A stretch of DNA of 8,345 nt. It comes from CAZKDV01 sp964551645. GTDB taxonomy: Bacteria; Bacteroidota; Bacteroidia; Bacteroidales; DTU049. A program made the translations under genes and the position numbers. The notes beneath the pieces are model-generated. The model was not told where the DNA came from and did no database searches. It saw only the letters and a list, made by a program, of their open reading frames with translations. The DNA lies in NCBI GenBank assembly GCA_964551645.1, contig CAZKDV010000099.1, positions 1-8,345 of the forward strand, written 5' to 3'. Shown one piece after another: positions 1 to 6,409 of this stretch; within the stretch, counting starts at the first letter, position 1, and each line of letters begins with the position of its first letter.

Positions 1-7
1 ACGGTTT

Positions 8-115
8 GGCTATGCGTAGTTTGGGATTTTGAAACGATTAATTTTCAATTTACTACTAATTTTATTTAATGCTATAATGTTCAATAATAGTATATTACCC
101 AAATTACGTATAGCC
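8..115. repeat. Large imperfect inverted repeat (hairpin), attC-like or MITE-like
   Basis: The arm at 8-25 (GGCTATGCGTAGTTTGGG) pairs with 98-115 (CCCAAATTACGTATAGCC) over 18 positions: 16 Watson-Crick pairs and 2 G-T pairs. Inside it, 51-55 (TACTA) pairs with 88-92 (TAGTA), so the fold continues imperfectly toward an AT-rich loop. On the minus strand the outer stem is preceded by TAAC-AAA and followed by AAACC-GT, ending at the window edge. That order (AAC, short unpaired spacer, long stem, spacer, GT[T]) is the layout of an integron attC site, but the outer core box is cut off and the left core does not fit the usual RYYYAAC. It could equally be a non-autonomous mobile repeat or an RNA hairpin. 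It is not a simple terminator, because no T-run follows either arm. Confidence 0.6.
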
Positions 116-118
116 TTT

Positions 119-171
119 GTTACCCACTGGCATTCTTTGTTTTCAGTCATTTTATCTTTCAAATTTGCTAC
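119..171 (-). repeat. Left member of an inverted repeat pair flanking the R-M operon
   Basis: Read on the minus strand, this stretch contains GTAGCAAATTTG (160-171) followed 32 nt later by GTGGGTAAC (119-127). The same two words occur in the same order on the plus strand at 6364-6375 and 6401-6409, with a 25-nt spacer. The matching words are exact; the spacers are not alike. Part of the 12-mer is itself a palindrome (CAAATTTG). The pair could be remnants of terminal inverted repeats around the 6-kb R-M module, or copies of a dispersed intergenic repeat. The inner end of the attC-like hairpin overlaps the outer side (GTTACCC). Confidence 0.45.
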
Positions 172-202
172 AATTTTCATTTCTTACTGTGTGATGGCAA
201 GA

Positions 203-286
203 CATACTCTTTTGCAATTTTTGGTTTGTGTGTCAGCCTGTGCGAATTGCAAATGTGTATGGCTTTTGCGTTGGCTTTTTATTCAT
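203..286 (+). repeat. Left copy of a diverged direct repeat bracketing the R-M operon
   Basis: Four words appear here in order: CATACTCTTTTG (203-214), TTTGTGTGTCAGC (225-237), CAAATGTGTATG (250-261) and TGCGTTGGCTTTTT (267-280). The first three recur exactly, and the fourth with two changes, in the same order and orientation at 6278-6357. Spacers between the words differ in length and sequence. The block runs into the res stop codon (279-281). Together with the hairpin and the inverted repeat, this accounts for most of the gene-free stretch 1-278. No stable terminator for res is visible there; the best local stem is a 4-bp AGCC/GGCT pair. Confidence 0.65.
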
Positions 287-3200
287 ACAGTTTTATATCA
301 AATTCATTTGGTTCTATCCAATATTTCTTGTAAAAGTCTTTGTCACCTAATACTGCTGTATCTTCTGTTGCAAGTCTTAAATGGACTTTCAATTTCTTAT
401 CACCAAATTCAAATTCCTTTACTTTTTCGTTTTCAACAAACAAGTCTCTGTACCCATCAACTTTGAATTGATATTCACTTCTACCAGTCCCTTTTGGGTC
501 AATGTATAAAATGTGATATTCATTTTCTTTTTGCAACCAAAATACAAAGTCAGGCAAAAAGTTTCTTTTTCCGTTGTAAGGGTCTATGTATGGGATTCTA
601 ACTTTTTTATCAAGAGAGTGGTCTATTTTACTAAATTTCCACCAGTCAAATTGTGTAAAGAAATTATCATTTTCTTTTAGATGTTTTTCCAAGGCATTCA
701 CAAACTCAATTTCGCTCGGTGTATCAATAATGTGTTTCATCCATTTGATACGGTCTTTTCCTGAAATCACAGTTGGAAAATAGTAATGGTTTAATAATTT
801 CTTGATATTTATTTCTTCGTTTCTGTGAGTAAACGTTTCTGTACCAGAACTTGCTTCATCTTTCAATTTTTCAATCTGTTCTGTGTATTGGTCAATATCA
901 ATTTCACTATTTGCAAGTGCCTGTTTCAAGTCGCTTTTTACTTGCTCTTTATCAACAGGATTTTTCGCCTTTTTAATTTTCTGTTTCAATTCAGCAAGGC
1001 GTTTAAACTCAATAGATGTTTCACTTCCTGTTTTTGATGTGCTAACACTGATTTTATTGTAATGAATAATTTCTTCTTCAACTTTTGAAAAAGTATCTAC
1101 TTCTTCTGGAATGATTTTGTAATAATTCAAAATGTGTTTGACTACTGGTTCAACTTTGCCAATTTTTTCGTTTTCAACTTGTTTGAAATTTTTGTAGTCT
1201 TTTTGTTTCTCAGTTAAAATTGCAACATCTTCATATTTAAGATTAAAATTGAAAGCAATGGTTGTTTCATTCATTGTTTCTATAATATCGTTATACAGAG
1301 CAAAATCTTCTTTATTTATTCTCAATCGTTTTAAACGCTTTTCATTATTCGATGAAGCGTTTTTGTAAACAGGAATTAACAGTGGATGAGAAAAACTATC
1401 TTTTTCAAATAAACTTAATTGATGTTCTTCTTCTTGCTGCTCTCCTTTTAGTGTTTCGAGTACTGATAGAATTGCATTTTGATTTGTTCCAAATACAAAC
1501 AATGTTTCTAAAAGATTTACATCTTTTACTTTGGCTTTTAATTCTTCATTTTTGATTATTCCCGCAGTTATTAATGGCAACAATCTTTTGCGCTGATTTT
1601 TTATTGGCTCAATGCGTATTCCCCTGCCGATGGATTGTAAAATAAATTTCTTGGCATCTTTATGTGTACCGATATTTACAAAATTTATTATGTTTGGTCT
1701 GTTACTGTCCCATCCTTCATAAAATGCACGACTACCCATTAAAATATTTACGGAACTGTCATTGATATTTTCAAATAAACTAACATTATCAAACTCTTCT
1801 TCAATATCATAATTTGCCAAATTATTTGCTTCAAAGCCTTTTATGTCTCCAATTTTTATTAATGCAAAAGGTTCTGAATTTGCACCAGATTTTATCCTGA
1901 ACGACAATTCCTGTTTATTTCTAGGATTTCTTTTTACTTCAAATTCTCCGCTCGTTGTAGCATTGAAAACATATTTTAATATCTCGTCAAATGTTAGGTT
2001 TGTTAGGCTTGCTATTTCAAAATCTTCAAATAATTCAATTCCTTCAAATTCGGCAGATTTAACACTATACAAATCATTTTGCAAAGTAGATTTCGCATTA
2101 GCAAATAATGTCTCATCCACTTCCTTTTTCGCAATCTTCTCCAATTCTCTGAAAAACAAATACAAATCGCTGTCTTTTGCAGTAACTGAATTTACCAATG
2201 TTAAAAGCAACGGATTGTGAAAATATTCCGAACCAAATTTATTCCTGATTTTTACTGCCTGTTTTTTTACAAAGGCAAGCATTATTACAGACATTAAAAC
2301 AATTTTCTGTTTTTCTTCTTCTTCAAAATCCTTATTGTCTTCTGTTGTTTTAAAATTCTTAAATTGCTCTTGAAATAAGTATAAATGCTTCCCATAACCT
2401 TTTTTAATATACTCTGCAAGATTGAGATTGTAAGCAGTTGAAAGAATATCTATTTCATCCGTGAATGTGGCTGAAAAATTAAATAAAAAACCGTTTCTTG
2501 ATAAAATATTGTAATACTGTTTTCGCTTACTTTCTTCGCTGTCCCCTTTGTGTGCTTCATCAAGAATTACAAACCATTTACCATCGTTGTCATAATTTTT
2601 AAAGTCAACAATATTTTCTTTTTGAATGTCAGAAATTAAATCGGAACGATAAAAATAGATATTGATTTGTGTGTCTTTGAATAAATTCCCATTCACTTCT
2701 TGTTCTGGAAACTCACGCAAATCCCGAACAATAAATTCAATACCTTTTTCTTTTTTTATGTACTCATTAAATTCAACAATATGCTCTTTTAATTGGTCAA
2801 TTAAATCTGGACGATGTGTTAAAAACAAAATGCGATTATCGGGCAATATTTCATTTTTCATCAAGTTATGTAATAACTCAATAAGTTTTATAAGAACAAC
2901 ACTTTTTCCGCTACCTGTTGCCATCCAAAAACTCATTCGATTAATAAAATTCCAAGCAGGAAGTTTATAATCTTCTTCTTCAAAATATTCTGATAAAATT
3001 TCGTATGCAGCACTTTCTGTATCTGAATAAGTGAAGAACCTTTTTTGCAAATCTTTATTTAAACCGTTTTGCTCATTGAGTTTTATAAATTCTTTTTTTG
3101 CAATTTCCGTGTCTTTAAAATTATCATAAAATTTATAGATGATTTTAGTCGCATTTTGCAATGCTTCTCTTTGATATGGATAAAGCGATTTATGTTCTGA

Positions 3201-3290
3201 AAATTTATTGAAATCAATATCTTTCCAGAGAACAGGCAATTGCTCAAAATCTATATTTTCTGCTATATTGTATAAAATGCTACCTTCCAT
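279..3290 (-). CDS. res: Type III restriction enzyme Res subunit (DEAH helicase plus PD-(D/E)XK nuclease)
   Basis: This is the ATP-dependent restriction subunit, expected to work only in complex with the Mod protein encoded just upstream. The superfamily 2 helicase motifs are all visible: a Q-motif-like YPYQ near residues 37-40, Walker A ATGSGKS at 124-130, DEAH at 244-247, SAT at 273-275, a GWD motif V at 526-528 and QSIGRGIR motif VI at 552-559. A charged, partly helical linker (about 640-830) follows. The C-terminal nuclease shows P913-D914, then D931-P-K933, preceded by an acidic helix around E860-E868; this fits the PD-(D/E)XK fold found in type III Res proteins, with D in place of the commoner E in ExK. 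The length of 1003 aa is normal for the family. The ATG lies one base after the mod stop (TAA-T-ATG), so translation is probably coupled. No frameshift or missing catalytic motif is seen. The site specificity cannot be read from this subunit. Confidence 0.93.
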   Translation of the reverse strand: MEGSILYNIAENIDFEQLPVLWKDIDFNKFSEHKSLYPYQREALQNATKIIYKFYDNFKDTEIAKKEFIKLNEQNGLNKDLQKRFFTYSDTESAAYEILSEYFEEEDYKLPAWNFINRMSFWMATGSGKSVVLIKLIELLHNLMKNEILPDNRILFLTHRPDLIDQLKEHIVEFNEYIKKEKGIEFIVRDLREFPEQEVNGNLFKDTQINIYFYRSDLISDIQKENIVDFKNYDNDGKWFVILDEAHKGDSEESKRKQYYNILSRNGFLFNFSATFTDEIDILSTAYNLNLAEYIKKGYGKHLYLFQEQFKNFKTTEDNKDFEEEEKQKIVLMSVIMLAFVKKQAVKIRNKFGSEYFHNPLLLTLVNSVTAKDSDLYLFFRELEKIAKKEVDETLFANAKSTLQNDLYSVKSAEFEGIELFEDFEIASLTNLTFDEILKYVFNATTSGEFEVKRNPRNKQELSFRIKSGANSEPFALIKIGDIKGFEANNLANYDIEEEFDNVSLFENINDSSVNILMGSRAFYEGWDSNRPNIINFVNIGTHKDAKKFILQSIGRGIRIEPIKNQRKRLLPLITAGIIKNEELKAKVKDVNLLETLFVFGTNQNAILSVLETLKGEQQEEEHQLSLFEKDSFSHPLLIPVYKNASSNNEKRLKRLRINKEDFALYNDIIETMNETTIAFNFNLKYEDVAILTEKQKDYKNFKQVENEKIGKVEPVVKHILNYYKIIPEEVDTFSKVEEEIIHYNKISVSTSKTGSETSIEFKRLAELKQKIKKAKNPVDKEQVKSDLKQALANSEIDIDQYTEQIEKLKDEASSGTETFTHRNEEINIKKLLNHYYFPTVISGKDRIKWMKHIIDTPSEIEFVNALEKHLKENDNFFTQFDWWKFSKIDHSLDKKVRIPYIDPYNGKRNFLPDFVFWLQKENEYHILYIDPKGTGRSEYQFKVDGYRDLFVENEKVKEFEFGDKKLKVHLRLATEDTAVLGDKDFYKKYWIEPNEFDIKLYE

Positions 3291-3291
3291 A

Positions 3292-5877
3292 TTACCACCA
3301 AATTAAAGGTTTAACAATTTTATAATCAATATTGGAATATTCAATCTCGCTACCGTCTGTAAACACCACTTTATCTTTATAAATTTGCTTAATGAATTTA
3401 CCTGTTAAGAAACTCAATGTTTCGGGTATGTCAATTTTATCATGCAATTTTGCAAGGTCAACTTTTATGCTTCGGCTTTCATCATCAAGTTTTATAACTT
3501 CATCCGCCAGTTTCAAATCTTTAAAGAACAGGTATTGGTGATAAATATCTTTTGGCAATGCTCCTTTGTCTTCGTATTTGGCATTACGTAAGGCTTCTTC
3601 GTATTGCTCTAATTCTTTGTACTTAAAAAACCCACTACCTTTATATTTTGGTTTTAAATCTTTTGAAATGCCACTTTGTCTACCAGAAACAGTTTGTTTA
3701 AGACGTGGTATATCAACATCATAAAATTGCTGTCCCATTTCTACACCAATCCATTTTCTACCAAGTTTTTGTGCAGCAGATTGTGTTGTCGCACTTCCAG
3801 TAAAAAAATCAATAATAAGTCCATCTTTTTCCGTAGAAGAATTAATAACTCTCTGCAATAATGTTTCAGAATTTTCAGTAGAAAAATTATTTGAATTTGA
3901 ATAACTTTCAATATCTAACCAATTATTATTTAAGAAAACATCTTCTGAGCCTAAATATTGAATGTCAAAATTATCAGTTTCACCACAATCACATTCTTCT
4001 AACTTTTCAACACCGTGATACTTTGTTAGACTTGTAATGTCATAAAACTTAAATCTTTCAGTCTTTTTCTTCATAAAAAGACCAAGTTCTCTGTCATCTT
4101 TTGCTTTGTAGTAATACGTACCACAATTTTTACATTTTAATCTTATATATTTTTCATTTAATAATTTATCAACCTTTGGTTGTATTAAAGAAAAATGTTG
4201 CCCTTTCTTCGGATAAATTGTTTTTCCTAAAAAAATTCTTTCGGGGGGATTCCTATCACCACCCATTGTAAAGCCTGTCCATTGTATATTTGCAATTGAA
4301 CGTTTTGTTGTAATCTTTTTTAGCGAAAATTTTGATTTACCATAAAAGAATAAGACTTCTGTGGTAGTTTCTAATTTACTTGGTGACCCTGATTCATTTC
4401 GTCCCCTTGAAATAATAATCTCATTTAATAAATTCTCCTTGCCAAAAATATCATCTAAAAGCATCCTAACAATCTGATTGCCATTATAATCACACCGAAC
4501 AAAAATACTACCTGTATCTTTTAACAATATTTTTGCTAATCGTAAGCGACTTTCAAGCAATGATGCCCAAGTAGCATCTTTATAATTAACCATATATTGA
4601 AAATCAGCGTTACTGCCAAGATTAAAAGGCGGGTCAATAAAAACAGTATCTACTTTTTGATAAAACTTATGCTTCAATGTGTTTAATGCCTGATAGTTTT
4701 CAGAATGCAACAACCACCCATCCAGTTGATTATCCAAATCATCAAACAATGCAAGAACAATTAATTCAAGGTCTTTAAAATACTTTGTATCAATTGGAAG
4801 ATATTGCCATTTAGGAATTAATTGCTTTCCAAAAGCATTAGTTTCAAAAACATCTTCAATGTTAAATTTATTATCTGCAATTCCTAATTCCTGCCATTCC
4901 TTTATTTGTTCGGTAATGCCTTTGTGTTTTAATAGTTTTTCAAGTAAAGTAAAATCTTTATCGGCTATTTTATCAAGAGTAATCACATAATTTGAAGAAT
5001 GAGCAAATTTTGGTTTGTTCCATATTTTAACCAATTCATCTTCAAACTGGCTTACCAAATCAATGATGTTGTAAGCAATATCCCGCAGTGCTTTTAATTG
5101 TTGCAGACGTGCTTCTTCAAAAATGGTATTGTCATCAAAAACATAAGTTTTTATCCAAAGGCTAAATTGTTCCTGTAAAAATTCTTTGGCGTTTTTGTTT
5201 ATGAAATAGTCAACTTCGCTTTGCTTACGAAAAATTCCCAATGCTCTTTTTAATTCTTGTTCTTTGTATGAACCGAATGCTTTGGTAGATTTTTTTACTT
5301 TTTTTAGAATGTCTTCAATTTTAGTTTTACTGCCGTTTTTAGAGTATTTGACTTTGAAGAATATTTCTCGTTTATTGTCTTCGTGCCAAGATTTAGCATA
5401 TTCAAAAATTAATTCTTTCTTTTCGTTGTTCTTTTTATGTTCCAATTCCGAAACATCAAAATGATACCAAATCTGATTATCTTCATCCTGGAAGTCCATA
5501 TTTTGGTATAACCTTTCAGTCTTTACATAATATAGCATATTGGTTTTCCAAAAGAGCATTACATCTTTATCGTCTCTGTAAATTCTTTCGTAAACCTTTT
5601 CTTGTAAAGGCGTGTATGTAAAATAAATTGAACCGCTCTCAGAGAAATACTTTTTAAAGAATGTGAACAGTTTATTGTAAAGTTCTTCTTCAAAGTTTCT
5701 ACCTACTTCGTCCAATTTTTTATCAATATCCGTTGCCAGTTGTCCTTTAAAATCTTGGTAGTATTTATTTTTAATACGCATCAGGTTTACATAACCTGAA
5801 TTGCCTTCAATTTTAGCACCGATAAAAATGTTTTTTAAAACACTGTAAAATTTATCCTTCTTTGTTTTTGTTGCCAT
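3292..5877 (-). CDS. mod: Type III-style DNA methyltransferase (Mod subunit), beta-class amino-methyltransferase
   Basis: This enzyme is predicted to transfer a methyl group from S-adenosylmethionine to a base amino group (probably N6 of adenine) and to supply sequence recognition for the R-M complex. Motif IV, IDPPFN (DPPF at 415-418), precedes the SAM-binding motif DFFTGSATT (690-698); that order defines the beta class used by type III Mod proteins. The preceding HSENYQALNTL (391-401) matches the segment before motif IV in this family. Between the catalytic motifs lies a target-recognition region that includes a CxxC...CxC cluster (C582, C585, C629, C631), which looks like a zinc ribbon. 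Motif I is F-T-G-S-A rather than FxGxG, a mild deviation. The first 390 residues are a long, mostly charged extension absent from short Mods such as EcoP15I. At 861 aa the protein is longer than classic Mods. The start lies 3 nt after the XRE gene stop; the res gene follows after 1 nt. A stand-alone methylase is unlikely given the adjacent Res. Confidence 0.92.
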   Translation of the reverse strand: MATKTKKDKFYSVLKNIFIGAKIEGNSGYVNLMRIKNKYYQDFKGQLATDIDKKLDEVGRNFEEELYNKLFTFFKKYFSESGSIYFTYTPLQEKVYERIYRDDKDVMLFWKTNMLYYVKTERLYQNMDFQDEDNQIWYHFDVSELEHKKNNEKKELIFEYAKSWHEDNKREIFFKVKYSKNGSKTKIEDILKKVKKSTKAFGSYKEQELKRALGIFRKQSEVDYFINKNAKEFLQEQFSLWIKTYVFDDNTIFEEARLQQLKALRDIAYNIIDLVSQFEDELVKIWNKPKFAHSSNYVITLDKIADKDFTLLEKLLKHKGITEQIKEWQELGIADNKFNIEDVFETNAFGKQLIPKWQYLPIDTKYFKDLELIVLALFDDLDNQLDGWLLHSENYQALNTLKHKFYQKVDTVFIDPPFNLGSNADFQYMVNYKDATWASLLESRLRLAKILLKDTGSIFVRCDYNGNQIVRMLLDDIFGKENLLNEIIISRGRNESGSPSKLETTTEVLFFYGKSKFSLKKITTKRSIANIQWTGFTMGGDRNPPERIFLGKTIYPKKGQHFSLIQPKVDKLLNEKYIRLKCKNCGTYYYKAKDDRELGLFMKKKTERFKFYDITSLTKYHGVEKLEECDCGETDNFDIQYLGSEDVFLNNNWLDIESYSNSNNFSTENSETLLQRVINSSTEKDGLIIDFFTGSATTQSAAQKLGRKWIGVEMGQQFYDVDIPRLKQTVSGRQSGISKDLKPKYKGSGFFKYKELEQYEEALRNAKYEDKGALPKDIYHQYLFFKDLKLADEVIKLDDESRSIKVDLAKLHDKIDIPETLSFLTGKFIKQIYKDKVVFTDGSEIEYSNIDYKIVKPLIWW
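3985..4134 (-). other. Putative zinc-ribbon segment inside the Mod target-recognition region
   Basis: This codes for residues 582-631 of Mod: C582-K-N-C585, then 43 residues, then C629-D-C631. Paired cysteine knuckles with this spacing commonly bind zinc. The segment falls between motif IV and motif I, where beta-class methyltransferases carry their DNA target-recognition domain, so a role in site recognition is the natural inference. The second knuckle is CxC rather than the usual CxxC, so metal binding is not certain. Confidence 0.5.
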
Positions 5878-5880
5878 ATC

Positions 5881-6180
5881 TTATTTACCCTTTTTAGAAT
5901 ATTCAATTTTCTGTTCTGCTACTTTAAGAATTTGACTTGCCAACTTTTCATTTTTTAAGTCATGGTAAACCAAATCACTTTTCCAAGCAATTATCAATTC
6001 ATCTTTGTCTAAACCATAAAAATCAGCCAGTTTTTCTACTTGCTCCCTTGATGGTTTCCGTTCTCCAAGTTCAAACTTATTTATAATCGTTTGGTCAATT
6101 TCAGTTGCAGATGCTACTTCTCTCAACACAATTCCTTGTTGTAATCTGGCTTCTCTTATTATATCTTTCAATGTTTTCAT
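5881..6180 (-). CDS. XRE-family helix-turn-helix regulator, probable controller of the R-M operon
   Basis: This is a 99-aa cytoplasmic DNA-binding protein. Residues 6-62 form a Cro/C1-type HTH domain: IIREARLQQGI is helix 1, LREVASATEIDQTIINKFELGERKPS gives helices 2-4 with the typical E-x-G-x-R-x-P-S turn, and EQVEKLADFYGLDKDEL is the closing helix. The C-terminal 35 residues are charged and lack a recognisable domain. It is the first gene of the operon and ends 3 nt before mod, so all three genes are probably on one transcript. Small XRE proteins beside R-M genes often act as controller or repressor proteins that delay or limit nuclease expression; that role here is inference from position. 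The ATG at 6178-6180 sits on one of two TGTCTAAA copies, which are candidate binding sites. No Shine-Dalgarno sequence is seen, as is usual in Bacteroidota. Confidence 0.88.
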   Translation of the reverse strand: MKTLKDIIREARLQQGIVLREVASATEIDQTIINKFELGERKPSREQVEKLADFYGLDKDELIIAWKSDLVYHDLKNEKLASQILKVAEQKIEYSKKGK

Positions 6181-6202
6181 TTAGACAATCTTTGTTTAGA
6201 CA
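6180..6202 (-). promoter_or_regulatory. Candidate operator: two direct copies of TGTCTAAA
   Basis: On the minus strand TGTCTAAA occurs at 6202-6195 and again at 6187-6180, 15 nt apart from start to start; the last A of the second copy is the A of the XRE start codon. The copies are exact, and they lie downstream of the predicted -7 box. A bound protein would therefore block transcription or translation of the operon. The natural candidate ligand is the XRE protein itself. The repeat is direct rather than palindromic, which is less typical for a dimeric XRE protein. Confidence 0.4.
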
Positions 6203-6210
6203 GCATCTGC

Positions 6211-6238
6211 CAAAAGTATAAATAATCTTTTAATTAAA
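6211..6238 (-). promoter_or_regulatory. Predicted Bacteroidota-type promoter of the XRE-mod-res operon
   Basis: Read on the minus strand, TACTTTTG at 6218-6211 matches the Bacteroidota -7 consensus TAnnTTTG. Upstream, TTTA at 6238-6235 is a weak -33 candidate at 16 nt spacing, shorter than the usual 19-21. Transcription would start near 6205, giving a leader of about 25 nt before the XRE ATG. The -7 match is exact; the -33 match is poor. Confidence 0.45.
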
Positions 6239-6251
6239 CTCAGCAATTTTC

Positions 6252-6261
6252 TTTTTTTTTT
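6252..6261. repeat. Homopolymer T10 (A10 on the operon strand) upstream of the operon promoter
   Basis: Ten consecutive T (plus strand) lie 14 nt beyond the weak -33 element of the XRE promoter. On the operon strand this is an A-tract about 50 nt upstream of the predicted transcription start. It could bend DNA and act like an UP element, or change length by slippage and alter expression. The sequence alone does not distinguish these from simple AT richness. Confidence 0.5.
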
Positions 6262-6277
6262 CAGCGGTGGGTAAATT

Positions 6278-6357
6278 CATACTCTTTTGGTTTTTTCGGG
6301 TCGGATTTGTGTGTCAGCAAAAAACAAATGTGTATGAATGTGCGTGGGTTTTTTCAT
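6278..6357 (+). repeat. Right copy of the diverged direct repeat bracketing the R-M operon
   Basis: The words CATACTCTTTTG (6278-6289), TTTGTGTGTCAGC (6306-6318), CAAATGTGTATG (6325-6336) and TGCGTGGGTTTTTT (6341-6354) repeat the series found at 203-280, in the same orientation about 6.07 kb away. The 8-mer GTGGGTAA also sits on both sides of this copy (6267-6274 and 6401-6408). This block plus the inverted-repeat member fills most of the divergent intergenic stretch between the R-M operon and the histidine kinase. No convincing promoter for the kinase was found in it. Confidence 0.65.
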
Positions 6358-6363
6358 TATTTG

Positions 6364-6409
6364 GTAGCAAATTTGTTATTCGGTGTCGTTTCTTTTGCTT
6401 GTGGGTAAC
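6364..6409 (+). repeat. Right member of the inverted repeat pair, at the kinase 5' end
   Basis: GTAGCAAATTTG (6364-6375) and GTGGGTAAC (6401-6409) match, in inverted orientation, 160-171 and 119-127. The stretch contains the in-frame stop TAG (6365-6367) that closes the kinase reading frame, as well as its GTG start candidate. If these are ends of an inserted segment, the junction with kinase sequence is at about 6400-6410. Confidence 0.45.

Noticed and set aside
10..180. A 56-codon minus-strand reading frame (ATG at 180-178, TAG at 12-10) beginning MKIVANLKDKMTENK.
   Set aside because: It contains the whole body of the hairpin at 8-115, has no recognisable domain and no visible promoter, and its 3' end is stem sequence. 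It is more likely repeat DNA than a gene, although its hydrophilic start reads acceptably.
225..286. A rho-independent terminator after res.
   Set aside because: The best stem near the res stop is only 4 bp (AGCC/GGCT) with a loop of about 22 nt, and no T-run follows on the minus strand.
203..286. A CRISPR array.
   Set aside because: The repeat words occur only once per flank, with no regular repeat-spacer spacing and no cas genes.
29..466. A plus-strand 145-codon frame across the left flank and the res 3' end.
   Set aside because: It overlaps the res coding end in antisense and the repeat blocks; the product is a low-complexity hydrophobic string with no domain.
1843..2220. A plus-strand 125-codon frame inside res.
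   Set aside because: It lies wholly antisense to the helicase region of a gene with clear motifs on the other strand; it is a shadow frame.
2317..2327. Short TTC trinucleotide run within res, a possible phase-variation repeat.
   Set aside because: Only about four units, encoding a glutamate run; a trinucleotide change would not shift the frame.
279..6180. A BREX, DISARM or other multi-gene defence system.
   Set aside because: Only XRE, methylase and helicase-nuclease genes are present; no PglZ, BrxC, DUF1998 or PLD partner is seen. The gene pair matches type III restriction-modification.
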